This document shows positions 54,581 to 63,318 of a DNA stretch of 64,000 nucleotides, one piece after another. This stretch comes from Arthrobacter sp. ATA002. Its GTDB lineage: Bacteria; Actinomycetota; Actinomycetes; Actinomycetales; Micrococcaceae. The notes under the pieces are model-generated. The model saw only the letters and a program-made list of their open reading frames with translations. It was not told the DNA's origin and did no database searches. The stretch spans positions 2,728,001 to 2,792,000 of the forward strand of contig NZ_CP114015.1 of assembly GCF_026898095.1 (NCBI RefSeq), in the 5' to 3' direction. The translations under genes were made by a program, and so were the position numbers. How positions within the stretch are numbered: the stretch's first letter is position 1; the number at the start of each line of letters is the position of its first letter.

Positions 54581-57124
54581 TTACCGCTGGACGGCACCGA
54601 ACCGTTCGGCGGCCAGAGCGACGGCGGCTGCCCGGGACTCCGACGCCTCATCAGCGGTCAGGGTCCGGTCCGGAGCGCGGAAGCGCAGGGCGAACGCCAG
54701 TGACTTGTGCCCCTCGTCGATGCCCTTGCCGGAGTAGACATCGAACAGCGAGATGTCTTCGAGCAGTTCCCCGGCGCCTTCGCGCAGGGTCTCCAGCACC
54801 GTCTCGGCGGGGATGGCGGCTTCCACCACCAGGGCCACGTCCTGCGTGGTGGCCGGGAACGAGGAAATCTCGCGGGCCACAATCACCTCAGGCGCGGCGT
54901 CGAACAGCGCATCGGCGTCGAGCTCCAGCGCCACGGTGCGGGCCGGCAGGTCGCGGGCGGCCAGCAGCTTCGGATGCAGCTCACCGGCGTAGCCCACCGT
55001 CTCGCCGCTGCGCAGTGAGAGCTTGGCGGTGCGGCCCGGGTGGAAGGCCTGGTGCTCGCCCTGGCTCACCACCAGTTCCACACCCAGCACGTCGCCCATC
55101 AGGCGGGCTGTGTCGACGGCGTCGGCCCAGTCCCAGGCACGCGGGGTGTAGCCGGCGCCCGGCTGCGACTCGTGTCCGGTGAACAGGACGCCAATGTGCA
55201 GCGGCTGGTCCGGAACGCCCTCATACAGGGAATCCAGAACTTCCTCGGAGGGACGAACCCCCAGCGGCGGAATCGTTTCGGTTCCCAGCTGCTCACCCGG
55301 CAGGAAGACCGACCCGGATTCGAACAGGGCCAGGTCCCGGAACCCGCGGGACAGGTTGCGCTTGGCCACCTCGAACAGCCCCGGCAGCACCGAGGTGCGC
55401 AGGTAGCCGAACTCCGCGCTGAGCGGGTTGGCCAGCTTGACCGCGGCCGGCGGGGTGCCGGCGTCGGGCGTTCCGAAGGTGTTGTTGTCCTCCTCCGTGA
55501 CGAACGGGTAGGACAGCACCTCGGTCAATCCGGCGGCGGCGAGGGCCTGCTGCAGGCGGCGGCGCTGCTGCTGGATGCGGGTCAGTCCGCGGCCGGGAGG
55601 GGCCGTGGGCAGAGTGGAGGGAATGTTCTCGTAGCCGACCAGGCGGATGATTTCCTCGGTGAGGTCCTCACGCGTTTCCAGGTCCGAACGCCAGCTCGGC
55701 GGGGTCACCGAGTAGCCGGCAGCAGTCTTGTCCACCTCGGCGCCCAGCGCGGTGAGGGTGCCGGTGATCTGGTCTTCGCTGAAGTCGTAGCCGATCAGCT
55801 TCGATGCGAAGTCCACCGGCAGGTCGATGGCCTTGGCCTCGGGCTTGGTGCCGGCGTCGGTCACTGACGCTTCGGCGGTGCCGCCGGCCAGCTCGGTCAG
55901 CAGGTCCACGGCCCGCTGCGCGGCGACGTCGGCAATGTTCCAGTCCACGCCGCGTTCGAAGCGCTTGGACGCTTCCGAGGGCAGGCGGTGCCGGCGGCGG
56001 GAGCGGCCAATGCTGACTTCCTCGAAGTGCGCGGCTTCGATGAGCACGTTCTGCGTGGCATCGGAGACCTCGGTCTCCGCGCCGCCCATCACGCCGGCAA
56101 TGCCAATGGCGCCGGAACCGTCGGTGATGAGCAGATCCTCGGGATCCAGGATGCGGACCTTCTCATCCAGCGTCTTCAGCGTCTCCCCGGCAGCGGCACG
56201 GCGCACCACAATGTCACCGGACAGCTTGTCCAGGTCATAGAAGTGCAGCGGCTGGCCGAGTTCGAGCATCACGTAGTTGGAGATATCCACGATCAGGGAA
56301 ATCGAGCGCATTCCCGCCAGGCGCAGCCGCGAAGCCATCCACGGCGGCGTCGGTCGCGTGGGATCCACGCCGCGGACGGTGCGGGCCACAAAGCGGTCGC
56401 AGCCGGCCTTGCCATAGATCGGCGCTTCGTCTTCCAGACGCACGCCGTAGCCCTTGCCGTCGGCTTCGGGCACGACGACGGCGCCGGCCGGGTCGGTGAA
56501 CTTCGTTCCGGTGGCGTGCGCGTACTCCCGGGCAGCGCCGCGGATGGAGAAGACGTAGCCGCGGTCCGGCGTGACGTTGATTTCGGCAGCCTGGTCGTAG
56601 AGTCCCAGCAGCTCCATCGCATCGGTGCCGACCTCCGGGTCGAGTCCCAGGGTGGAGAGCACCAGGATGCCGTCGTGGTCTTCACCGATGCCCAGTTCGC
56701 GCACGGAGGCGATCATGCCGGCCGAAACGTGGCCGTAGGTCTTGCGCGGGCTGATCCGGAAATTTCCGGGCAGTACGGCGCCGGGCAGGGTGACCACAAC
56801 CTTGTCCCCCACGGCGAAGTTGTGCGCACCGCACACGATGCCCTGCACACCGGACGGGTCGATGCCGTCACCGGCGAGCGTCTGCTCGGTGCCCTCGGGC
56901 ACCACGCGGACGGAGCACCAGTTAATGGTCTTGCCGTTCTTCTGCGGCTCGGGCTCCATGGAGAGCACCTGGCCTACAACGATCGGGCCCGAGAGTTCGT
57001 CGGTGGGACGGTGGACGTCCTCTTCCTCCAGGCCTACTTTGACCAGTTCGGCCATAACGTCTTCGGCGGTTGCGTCCGCCGGAACCTGGGCATACTCGCG
57101 CAGCCAGGAAAGTGGGATTCTCAC
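54581..57124 (-). CDS. pheT: Phenylalanyl-tRNA synthetase beta subunit
   Basis: The 847-residue beta chain of the (alpha-beta)2 enzyme is complete: RIPLSWLREYAQVPADATAEDVMAELV at the start, the tRNA-binding OB domain (PIVVGQVLSMEPEPQKNGKTINWCSV), B3/B4 editing domain, B5 (PLNW-like region here VDISNYVMLELGQPLHFYDLDKL), and the ferredoxin-fold anticodon-binding domain at the end (SSFPATTQDVALVVEAAIPAE). The start follows the pheS stop without a gap. Confidence 0.96.
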   Translation of the reverse strand: MRIPLSWLREYAQVPADATAEDVMAELVKVGLEEEDVHRPTDELSGPIVVGQVLSMEPEPQKNGKTINWCSVRVVPEGTEQTLAGDGIDPSGVQGIVCGAHNFAVGDKVVVTLPGAVLPGNFRISPRKTYGHVSAGMIASVRELGIGEDHDGILVLSTLGLDPEVGTDAMELLGLYDQAAEINVTPDRGYVFSIRGAAREYAHATGTKFTDPAGAVVVPEADGKGYGVRLEDEAPIYGKAGCDRFVARTVRGVDPTRPTPPWMASRLRLAGMRSISLIVDISNYVMLELGQPLHFYDLDKLSGDIVVRRAAAGETLKTLDEKVRILDPEDLLITDGSGAIGIAGVMGGAETEVSDATQNVLIEAAHFEEVSIGRSRRRHRLPSEASKRFERGVDWNIADVAAQRAVDLLTELAGGTAEASVTDAGTKPEAKAIDLPVDFASKLIGYDFSEDQITGTLTALGAEVDKTAAGYSVTPPSWRSDLETREDLTEEIIRLVGYENIPSTLPTAPPGRGLTRIQQQRRRLQQALAAAGLTEVLSYPFVTEEDNNTFGTPDAGTPPAAVKLANPLSAEFGYLRTSVLPGLFEVAKRNLSRGFRDLALFESGSVFLPGEQLGTETIPPLGVRPSEEVLDSLYEGVPDQPLHIGVLFTGHESQPGAGYTPRAWDWADAVDTARLMGDVLGVELVVSQGEHQAFHPGRTAKLSLRSGETVGYAGELHPKLLAARDLPARTVALELDADALFDAAPEVIVAREISSFPATTQDVALVVEAAIPAETVLETLREGAGELLEDISLFDVYSGKGIDEGHKSLAFALRFRAPDRTLTADEASESRAAAVALAAERFGAVQR

Positions 57125-58207
57125 TCAGATCTCCATCCCGAAGTGTTCGCTGAAACGTACATCGCCCTCGATCATGTCGCGCATGTCCCCTACTTCGTTG
57201 CGGAACATCAGTGCGCGTTCAATACCCATGCCGAAGGCAAAACCTGAATAGACCTCGGGATCAATGCCGGCCGCGCGCAGCACGTTCGGATTGACCATGC
57301 CGCAGCCGCCCCACTCGATCCAGCGCGGGCCGCCCTTGGCACCGGGATGCCAGATGTCCAGCTCGGCGCTGGGCTCGGTGAACAGGAAGTAGTTCGGGCG
57401 CAGGCGGACCTTGGCTTCGTCGCCGAACAGCACGCGGGTGAAGTGCTCCAGCGTGCCGACGAGGTCGGCCATGGTCAGGCCCTTGTCGATGGCCAGGCCT
57501 TCGAACTGGTGGAAGACCGGCGTGTGGGTGGCATCGAGTTCGTCGGTGCGGAACACCTTGCCCGGGCACAGCACATAGATGGGCAGGTCGCGTTCGAGCA
57601 TGGAGCGCACCTGGACCGGCGAAGTGTGCGTGCGCATCACCAGGTGGGCTTCGGGCGGCTCGACAAAGAAGGTGTCCTGCATTTCGCGGGCCGGGTGGTC
57701 CGGCTTGAAGTTCAGGGCGTCGAAGTTGAACCACTCCGACTCGACCTCGGGGCCTTCGGCGATTTCCCAGCCCATGCCCACGAAGATGTCGCTGACGCGG
57801 TCCTGCAGGGTGGAGAGCGGGTGGCGGCCGCCCATGCGGCGGCGGCGCGGCGCTGCGGTGACATCCACGGCCTCTTCGACCAGGATCCGCGCGTCGCGCT
57901 CGGCTTCCAGTTCCACGGTGCGGGCCGCGAGCGCGGCGTTGATGCGGCCCCGGGCCGGGCCGATCAGTTTGCCGGCGGCGGACTTCTGATCCTTGGGAAG
58001 GGAACCGATGGTGCGGTTGGCCAGGCTCAGCGGCGACTTGTCACCGGCAACGGCGATGCGGACGTCCTTAAGGGCGTCCAGGTCCGCTGCAGCAGCGATG
58101 GCGGCGAGCGCGGAGTCGACGGCGGCACCAACTGCCGCTTCATCCAGCGGATTGGGCGGCTCGGGGACGGTGTCTGGGGACGGCGTCCCCGGTATGGAGT
58201 TCGACAT
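57125..58207 (-). CDS. pheS: Phenylalanyl-tRNA synthetase alpha subunit
   Basis: This 360-residue class II catalytic subunit has an N-terminal coiled coil for tRNA binding, motif 1 region [26 protein letters not shown], motif 2 ([45 protein letters not shown]) and motif 3 ([15 protein letters not shown]). The ATG at 58207 has a weak ribosome binding site (AGGTAAAGAA). It forms an operon with pheT. No T-box was seen upstream. Confidence 0.96.
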   Translation of the reverse strand: MSNSIPGTPSPDTVPEPPNPLDEAAVGAAVDSALAAIAAAADLDALKDVRIAVAGDKSPLSLANRTIGSLPKDQKSAAGKLIGPARGRINAALAARTVELEAERDARILVEEAVDVTAAPRRRRMGGRHPLSTLQDRVSDIFVGMGWEIAEGPEVESEWFNFDALNFKPDHPAREMQDTFFVEPPEAHLVMRTHTSPVQVRSMLERDLPIYVLCPGKVFRTDELDATHTPVFHQFEGLAIDKGLTMADLVGTLEHFTRVLFGDEAKVRLRPNYFLFTEPSAELDIWHPGAKGGPRWIEWGGCGMVNPNVLRAAGIDPEVYSGFAFGMGIERALMFRNEVGDMRDMIEGDVRFSEHFGMEI

Positions 58208-58399
58208 GTACAGTTCTTTACCTATTTCCGGCCCTGTTGATGGACGTTTTGATGGGCGTTGGTCGTGGAAAAACGAGGGAAAATGCCCGTAGCTTCCAGT
58301 CTAACCAACCCGGACTGTGACCCGGGCATGACGACGGCGGGGATGACCGGGAATGATCCGCACGTGACGGGTCCGGCGTGGCGTCCCTACACTGACAGC

Positions 58400-58933
58400 G
58401 TGAACCGTCCCCGCACTGCTGCCCCCTCCCGGTTCCGCACGTTTTTTGTGAGGCTCCGCCGGTTGCTGAACATCGTCAACCTGAGCACCCCCGCCGGGAT
58501 TGCCCTGGCCCGCGCCGGTGGATGCCGGATTTCCCGGGGCCCGGACGGACTGCTGCTGGCCGGCGGCTGGACCTGGCCGCTGCCCCGGGCAGCCGCCTTC
58601 ACGGTGGGCAACGTGATCCTGTACCGCTCCCGGGCCGCTGCTTCGTTTCGCCCCGGACCAGCCGGACACACCGGACCCGCGGTCAAAACCGCAGCGCCCG
58701 GCAGTGCCGTCAGCAGCCTGCTGCGGCACGAGTCCCGGCACAGCAGCCAGTACGCGGCGTTCGGGCCGGTGTTCCTGCCGCTCTATTTCCTCGCGGCGGC
58801 GATCTCCACGCTCCGGACCGGGGATCCGGCGTCGGGCAATGTTTTTGAGCGGCTGGAGGGACTGGAGGACGGCGGTTACCGGCGCCCCGGGCATGCCTCC
58901 CCTGTGCCGCTCCCCGGACCCGGCTCCCCCTAA
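58400..58933 (+). CDS. Conserved actinobacterial protein with HExxH motif
   Basis: GTG 58400 starts a 177-residue protein: a basic N-terminus (VNRPRTAAPSRFRTFFVRLRRLLNIVNL), a beta-rich part (CRISRGPDGLLLAGGWTWPLPRAAAFTVGNVILYR), and LLRHESRHSSQYAAFGPVFLPLYFLAAAISTL, which combines an HESRH motif with a single hydrophobic segment. The end, SGNVFERLEGLEDGGY, is also conserved in relatives as I remember them. The HExxH could bind zinc but protease activity is unproven. The upstream frame from 58259 is open and rejected as the start because it lacks the family pattern. Its stop codon is the first TAA of the repeat that follows. Confidence 0.7.
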   Translation: MNRPRTAAPSRFRTFFVRLRRLLNIVNLSTPAGIALARAGGCRISRGPDGLLLAGGWTWPLPRAAAFTVGNVILYRSRAAASFRPGPAGHTGPAVKTAAPGSAVSSLLRHESRHSSQYAAFGPVFLPLYFLAAAISTLRTGDPASGNVFERLEGLEDGGYRRPGHASPVPLPGPGSP

Positions 58934-58987
58934 CCCTGTCCCCCACCTAACCCTGTCCCCTAACCCTGTCCCCTAACCCTGTCCCCC
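58931..58987 (+). repeat. 13-base tandem repeat TAACCCTGTCCCC, four copies
   Basis: TAACCCTGTCCCC occurs at 58931-58943, 58948-58960, 58961-58973 and 58974-58986, with 4 extra bases between the first two. The first copy contains the stop codon of the preceding gene. It lies in the 107-base gap before the radical SAM gene. Confidence 0.9.
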
Positions 58988-59024
58988 GCCGCTCCCGCTG
59001 ACGCCGCAGGGACTGTCCCGGCAT

Positions 59025-59040
59025 TAGTACATGTGTTCTA
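59025..59040 (+). promoter_or_regulatory. LexA-like near-palindrome directly before the radical SAM gene
   Basis: TAGTACATGTGTTCTA is a 16-base imperfect palindrome (6 of 8 pairs) whose complement contains GAACACATGTAC, one base off the GAAC-N4-GTTC core of actinobacterial SOS boxes. It ends directly before ATG 59041. The same bases could include a -10 box (TAGTAC) for a leaderless transcript. Confidence 0.4.
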
Positions 59041-60123
59041 ATGGACGGCATGAGATGGGAAGCCCAGGAACCAAAGGCGGCCGGCACGCAGGATGCGCTG
59101 CTGGCCCTGCAGGGCGTGGTGCGCAGCGTCAAGACACCGGAATTTGCTGGGATCACCTTTCACGAAGTGATAGCCAAGTCAGCCCTGAACAAGGTGGGGA
59201 AGACATCCGGAATGCCGTTCGGCTGGACCATCAATCCCTACCGTGGCTGCAGCCACGGCTGCGTCTACTGCTTCGCGCGGAAAACACATACCTACCTGGA
59301 CCTGGACAGCGGCCTGGATTTCGACAGCCAGCTGGTGGTCAAGACCAACGTGGCGGAAGTGCTCCGCTGTGAGCTGCGGCGTCCGTCCTGGCAGCAAGAG
59401 CACGTCGCGATGGGCACCAACACCGATCCCTATCAGCGGGCCGAAGGCCGGTACCGGCTGATGCCGGACATCATCAAGGCACTCGCCGCCTCCGGAACGC
59501 CGTTTTCCATCCTGACCAAGGGCACGCTGCTGGCCCGGGACCTTCCGCTGCTCAGGAGCGCCGGGCAGGACACGGAGATCGGCATGGGAATCTCCCTGGC
59601 CCTGCTGGATCCGGATTTGGCCCACCGGGTGGAGCCGGGAACACCCACGCCAAAAGCGCGGCTGGAGCTGATCAGCCGGCTGCGGGATGCCGGCCTGCCC
59701 TGCTCCGTGATGGCCATGCCAATCCTGCCCTGGCTGACCGACGGCGATGAGTCCTTGGACGCCCTCTTCGGCGCCCTGGCTGCTGCCGGCGCCACCGGAG
59801 TAACCGCCGGGGCACTGCATCTGCGTCCGGGCGCCCGGGAATGGTTCCTCACGTTCATTGCCCGCGACTACCCGCATCTATCAGGCAAGTACGCCCGGCT
59901 GTACGGCGGCGGAACCTACGCCTCCAAGGAGTACCGGCAGTGGCTGGCCGGCCGCGTGCAGTTCTTCAAGAAAAGACACGGCTTCACCTCGAAGGCACAG
60001 TTCCTGCCCTCCCGGACCGATACGCCAGCCCGCCCCGGACAGCCCGCCCGGGTAACCGGGGCAGGACCCGCAGTTCCAGCCTTTGCCGCGGAGGCAAACC
60101 CGGTTGCCCAAACGCTCTTCTGA
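59041..60123 (+). CDS. Radical SAM protein, Rv2578c family (SplB-like)
   Basis: The 360-residue protein binds a 4Fe-4S cluster through the CxxxCxxC motif CSHGCVYC, and SAM drives radical chemistry. The surrounding WTINPYRGCSHGCVYCFARKTHTYLD and SVMAMPILPWLTDG match the Rv2578c/SplB-like group, named after spore photoproduct lyase but of unknown substrate here. The start may be ATG 59041 (leaderless) or ATG 59050. The C-terminus has a low-complexity Ala/Pro/Gly tail. A LexA-like site in front suggests DNA-damage induction. Confidence 0.87.
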   Translation: MDGMRWEAQEPKAAGTQDALLALQGVVRSVKTPEFAGITFHEVIAKSALNKVGKTSGMPFGWTINPYRGCSHGCVYCFARKTHTYLDLDSGLDFDSQLVVKTNVAEVLRCELRRPSWQQEHVAMGTNTDPYQRAEGRYRLMPDIIKALAASGTPFSILTKGTLLARDLPLLRSAGQDTEIGMGISLALLDPDLAHRVEPGTPTPKARLELISRLRDAGLPCSVMAMPILPWLTDGDESLDALFGALAAAGATGVTAGALHLRPGAREWFLTFIARDYPHLSGKYARLYGGGTYASKEYRQWLAGRVQFFKKRHGFTSKAQFLPSRTDTPARPGQPARVTGAGPAVPAFAAEANPVAQTLF

Positions 60124-60187
60124 GCCGCCCGAGAAAAACGCCAAACCGCAGCGTGGAGCCCGGCGGTAAGCGCCGGGAGCTGCGCCG

Positions 60188-60621
60188 CTACGGCCGGGCG
60201 GCAGTCTCCAACAGTGCCCCGACGATGGGAAGATCGGCGGGAATCCAGGCCAAAGCGTTCAGCTCCCCGGGGTCGAGCGCAACCCACCGCAGCTCGTCAT
60301 GGTCCTCCAGCGGAGAAGGAGTACCCTCGGTTACCTCGGCAAGCCACACCCGCATGGCTGCTTTTACGTTCAGCGGCCACCCCTGCTCCCCGGCCCGCGG
60401 ATTTCGGCACCGAGCCGAACCTCAATCCCGAGTTCTTCCTGCAGTTCCCGGTGCAGGCCCTCTTCGCAGGTCTCGCCGGCTTCGACCTTGCCGCCGGGGA
60501 ACTCCCACATACCGGCATACTGCTCGGGCGCTGTGCGGCGTGCAGCCAGCATTTTCGTGGGAGCGGCCAGACTGTCCACGAGTGCGGCACCAACAACTTG
60601 TTTCAGTTCGGAATTAGACAC
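60188..60621 (-). CDS. NUDIX hydrolase, MutT type, frameshifted
   Basis: The Nudix box GGKVEAGETCEEGLHRELQEELGIEV is complete, and the start, MSNSELKQVVGAALVDSL, with AARRTAPEQYAGMWEFPGGK resembles MutT (8-oxo-dGTP diphosphatase). The frame stops early after the box; one G restored in CCGGGGAGC at about 60397 joins GAEIRGPG to EQGWPLNVKAAMRVWLAEVTEG and DELRWVALDPGELNALAWIPADLPIV, ending at 60188 (144 residues). It stands alone, convergent with the radical SAM gene. Confidence 0.83.
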
Positions 60622-60789
60622 GGATCGAGTCTACGGCCCGGTCTGGACTAAACTGGGCGGGACAGCGCTGTTGCGGTTACCGCCAAGCCCCGGAGCATCT
60701 ACGCCGGCAGGGGCCGTGCGCGTCCCTTCCCAAACGTTGGCGGCCGCCCGCGCCAGGCCGCCCTCCGACTTCCCCGCAGAAAGCCTGCA

Positions 60790-60889
60790 GGTTTCTGGGG
60801 AATCCTCGCGGATTCTTATGGTTTCCACGGATTTCCAGGGGTTTCCATGGTTTTGCGGCGGACTTCCACGGTTTGCCGCGGTTTTTCTG
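60790..60889. repeat. Degenerate decamer array GG(T/A)TTTCCAC upstream of MFS gene
   Basis: About ten consecutive units begin at 60790, 60800, 60810, 60820, 60829, 60840, 60849, 60860, 60870 and 60880: for example GGTTTCCAC, GGATTTCCA, GGTTTCCAT, GGACTTCCAC and GGTTTGCCGC. The period stays near 10 bases, close to one helical turn and not a coding period. It lies 61-160 bases upstream of the MFS start. Confidence 0.7.
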
Positions 60890-60949
60890 CGCGTTCCCGG
60901 CCTGCGGCGACCGCCCGGCCTCACACCGCATTTGTTCTGAAAGAGATCT

Positions 60950-62188
60950 ATGTCGTCGTCCTCACCCGCACGCAACGCCAAGCGGGCCTCACTGGCCATC
61001 TTCGCCCTCGCCGTCGGCGGATTCGCCATCGGCACCACGGAGTTTGCCATCATGGGCCTGCTCCAGGAAATGGTCACCGAGCTGGGGATCTCCGTTCCCG
61101 CGGGCGGCCACGTCATTTCCGCCTATGCCCTCGGCGTGGTGGTCGGCGCTCCGGTCCTCGCCGCCCTCGGGGCACGGATGCCGCGCAAAAAACTCGCGGT
61201 GGGGCTGATGGTCCTCTTCGCGGTGGGCAATCTGTCCTCGTTCTTTGCCCCGGATTACGCATGGCTGCTGGTCAGCCGCTTTGTCTCCGGCCTGCCCCAC
61301 GGAGCCTTCTTCGGCGTCGCCGCCGTGATCGCCGCGTCGCTGGTGGCACCCACCCGCCGGGCCCGTGCCATCTCCATGGTGATGCTGGGCCTCAGCATCG
61401 CCAACGTGGTCGGCGTTCCGTTTGCCACATGGCTGGGCCAGCAGGCCGGGTGGCGCTGGATGTTTGTCCTGGTAGGGGGCATTGGACTGCTGACTGTGGT
61501 CCTCATGGTGCGGTTTGTCCCGTATCAGGCAGCCCTTCCCGGAGCCAGCATCCGGCGCGAACTCGGTGCCCTGCGCCGGGTCCAGGTGTGGCTGGCCCTG
61601 CTGGTGGGCACCGTGGGCTTCGGCGGCTTCTTTGCGGTGTACGCCTACATCTCCCCCACGATGACCAATGTGGCGGGCTTTAATGCTGAGCTGCTGCCGC
61701 TGATCGTTGGCCTGTATGGCTTGGGCAACGTGGCCGGGAACATTGCCGGCGGACGCCTTGCGGACCGCAGCGTCATGCGGAGCATCTACGGGATTCTGGC
61801 CGGCACCGTCCTGATCCTGGCGTCGTACGCGTGGCTCGTCCAGTACAAGGCCGGGGCACTGGCGTTGGTGTTCCTGGTTGGAGCCATCGGGTCCATGCTG
61901 GTTCCGCCGCTGCAGACCCGCTTGCTGGATGTCTCCCCCGATGCCCAATCTCTGGCATCGTCCCTGACCCACTCAGCGTTGAATATGGCTAATGCGCTCG
62001 GGGCCCTGCTGGGCGGGTTGGTCATCGCCTGGGGCTGGGGTTACCGCTCGCCCGCCGTCGTCGGCGCCGTCCTGGCCCTGATGGGACTGGGCATCGCCCT
62101 GCTGAGTGGCTGGCTGGACCGGAAGGGTCCCAGCCTGCCTGCAGAGTCCGTGGGGCAGGCAGCCTCGGAACAAGCACCCGTTCAATAG
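60950..62188 (+). CDS. MFS transporter, AraJ/PbuE-like drug:H+ antiporter group
   Basis: The 412-residue protein has about 12 membrane segments. The N-terminus ALAVGGFAIGTTEFAIMGLLQEM and motif A-like GARMPRKKLAVGLM are typical of the AraJ/PbuE branch of the DHA1 family (sugar, nucleoside or drug export). The second half has SALNMANALGALLGGLVI. ATG 60950 has AAGAGA in front. The substrate is unknown; the upstream decamer array may control it. Intact frame. Confidence 0.9.
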   Translation: MSSSSPARNAKRASLAIFALAVGGFAIGTTEFAIMGLLQEMVTELGISVPAGGHVISAYALGVVVGAPVLAALGARMPRKKLAVGLMVLFAVGNLSSFFAPDYAWLLVSRFVSGLPHGAFFGVAAVIAASLVAPTRRARAISMVMLGLSIANVVGVPFATWLGQQAGWRWMFVLVGGIGLLTVVLMVRFVPYQAALPGASIRRELGALRRVQVWLALLVGTVGFGGFFAVYAYISPTMTNVAGFNAELLPLIVGLYGLGNVAGNIAGGRLADRSVMRSIYGILAGTVLILASYAWLVQYKAGALALVFLVGAIGSMLVPPLQTRLLDVSPDAQSLASSLTHSALNMANALGALLGGLVIAWGWGYRSPAVVGAVLALMGLGIALLSGWLDRKGPSLPAESVGQAASEQAPVQ

Positions 62189-62366
62189 GAGCACCGGCCG
62201 GCGCCTTGAAGGGCCGGGGCGGACTATGGCGTGGGCGGGCCATGCGCCCTGACCCGCCCGCTGTGCGGGCATCAGGAGGGGCTCCGCCCGGTCTGGACTC
62301 AACGCGCGTTCCCGCACGTGATCCGCCCGTTTCCAGCGGCGCCTCGGCCTCTGGCGCTGCCGGGTG

Positions 62367-63298
62367 CTAGCGGTTCTGGGCGCGCGCCGACGCGTAAAGG
62401 CACACTGTGGCCGCGGTTCCCACATTGAGGCTTTCGGCCCGCCCGTATACCGGCACTGCCACACGGTAGTCGGCTTCGGCCAGCGCGGCGTCGGACAGGC
62501 CCTGGGCTTCATTACCGAAGAGCCAGGCGGTGGAGTTCTCCAGCCGCGGCTGGGACGGTTCGGCCACGGCGGCGGGGGTGGCGCCGTCGGCCTCTTCCGG
62601 AGCGGCAGGTGCCAAACGCCGCAGCGCGCTTTCGTCCTGGAGCCGGTCAAGGTCCACGTTTCCGTAACCGTCGGCGGCCAGGACAGTCAGGCCGTGCGCG
62701 CGCAGGGCGGACATCAGGAAATCGAGCTCGACGCCGGTGACCACCGGCAGGTGGAAGAGCGAGCCGGCCGTGGAACGCACGGCTTTGGGGTTGTGGATAT
62801 CCACGCTGGAGGAGGTCAGCACCACGGCGTCGGCGCCGGCCGAATCAGCGGCACGCAGAATGGTGCCGGCGTTTCCGGGGTCGCGGACTTCGCACAGGAC
62901 GGCAACCATCCGGACACCGGAGGCCAGCACATCGTCCAGGTCATACTCCGCAATGCGGCACACGGCCACGATGCCCTGCGGAGAAATGGTGGTGGCCATC
63001 GCGCCGATGACCTCATCGGTGGCCAGCCGCAGCGGCAGCCCGGCTGCCAAGTCGGCCAGCTCCGGCATCCGCTCCAGGCACGCTTCGGTGGCGAAGACTT
63101 CAAGTACGACGCCGGCCCCGCCGGCCGAGGCGTCGGCCCGGTGGCTCAGCAGCGCCTCACGGACGGCCTGCGGCCCTTCGGCCACAAAGCGGCCCGTCTT
63201 CGACGCGCCGGGCGCCCGGCCAGCTTCGCCACATCCCGTACCCGATCTGCTCGGGGATTGGCCATTGGCGGAGCCGGCGGGCGCCCAACAGTATTCAT
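62367..63298 (-). CDS. TrmH/SpoU-family rRNA 2'-O-methyltransferase, frameshifted
   Basis: The SPOUT motifs are complete: DPGNAGTILRAADSAGADAV, LFGNEAQGLSDAAL and LNVGTAATVCLYA. The N-terminus is in another frame (NPRADRVRDVAKLAGRPARR), joined to KTGRFVAEGPQAVREALL by restoring one base near 63203. ATG 63298 follows the rplT stop by 20 bases; ATG 63265 is an alternative start. The position after rplT matches tsnR in M. tuberculosis. The site of methylation on 23S rRNA cannot be deduced. A loop insert EEADGATPAAVAEPSQP is unusual. Confidence 0.86.
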
Positions 63299-63299
63299 G

Positions 63300-63316
63300 A
63301 TCGGTTAATAACCGAT
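63300..63316. promoter_or_regulatory. Palindrome between rplT stop and methyltransferase start
   Basis: ATCGGTTA-A-TAACCGAT is a perfect 8-base dyad in the 20-base gap. It is AT-rich, so not a classical terminator; it could be a small hairpin that sets translation of the downstream gene or a protein-binding site. Confidence 0.35.
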
Positions 63317-63318
63317 TT

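Noticed and set aside
58928-58990. Telomere-like CCCTAA repeat as a chromosome end
   Set aside because: Only four units, in a gap between normal genes, with core genes continuing on both sides.
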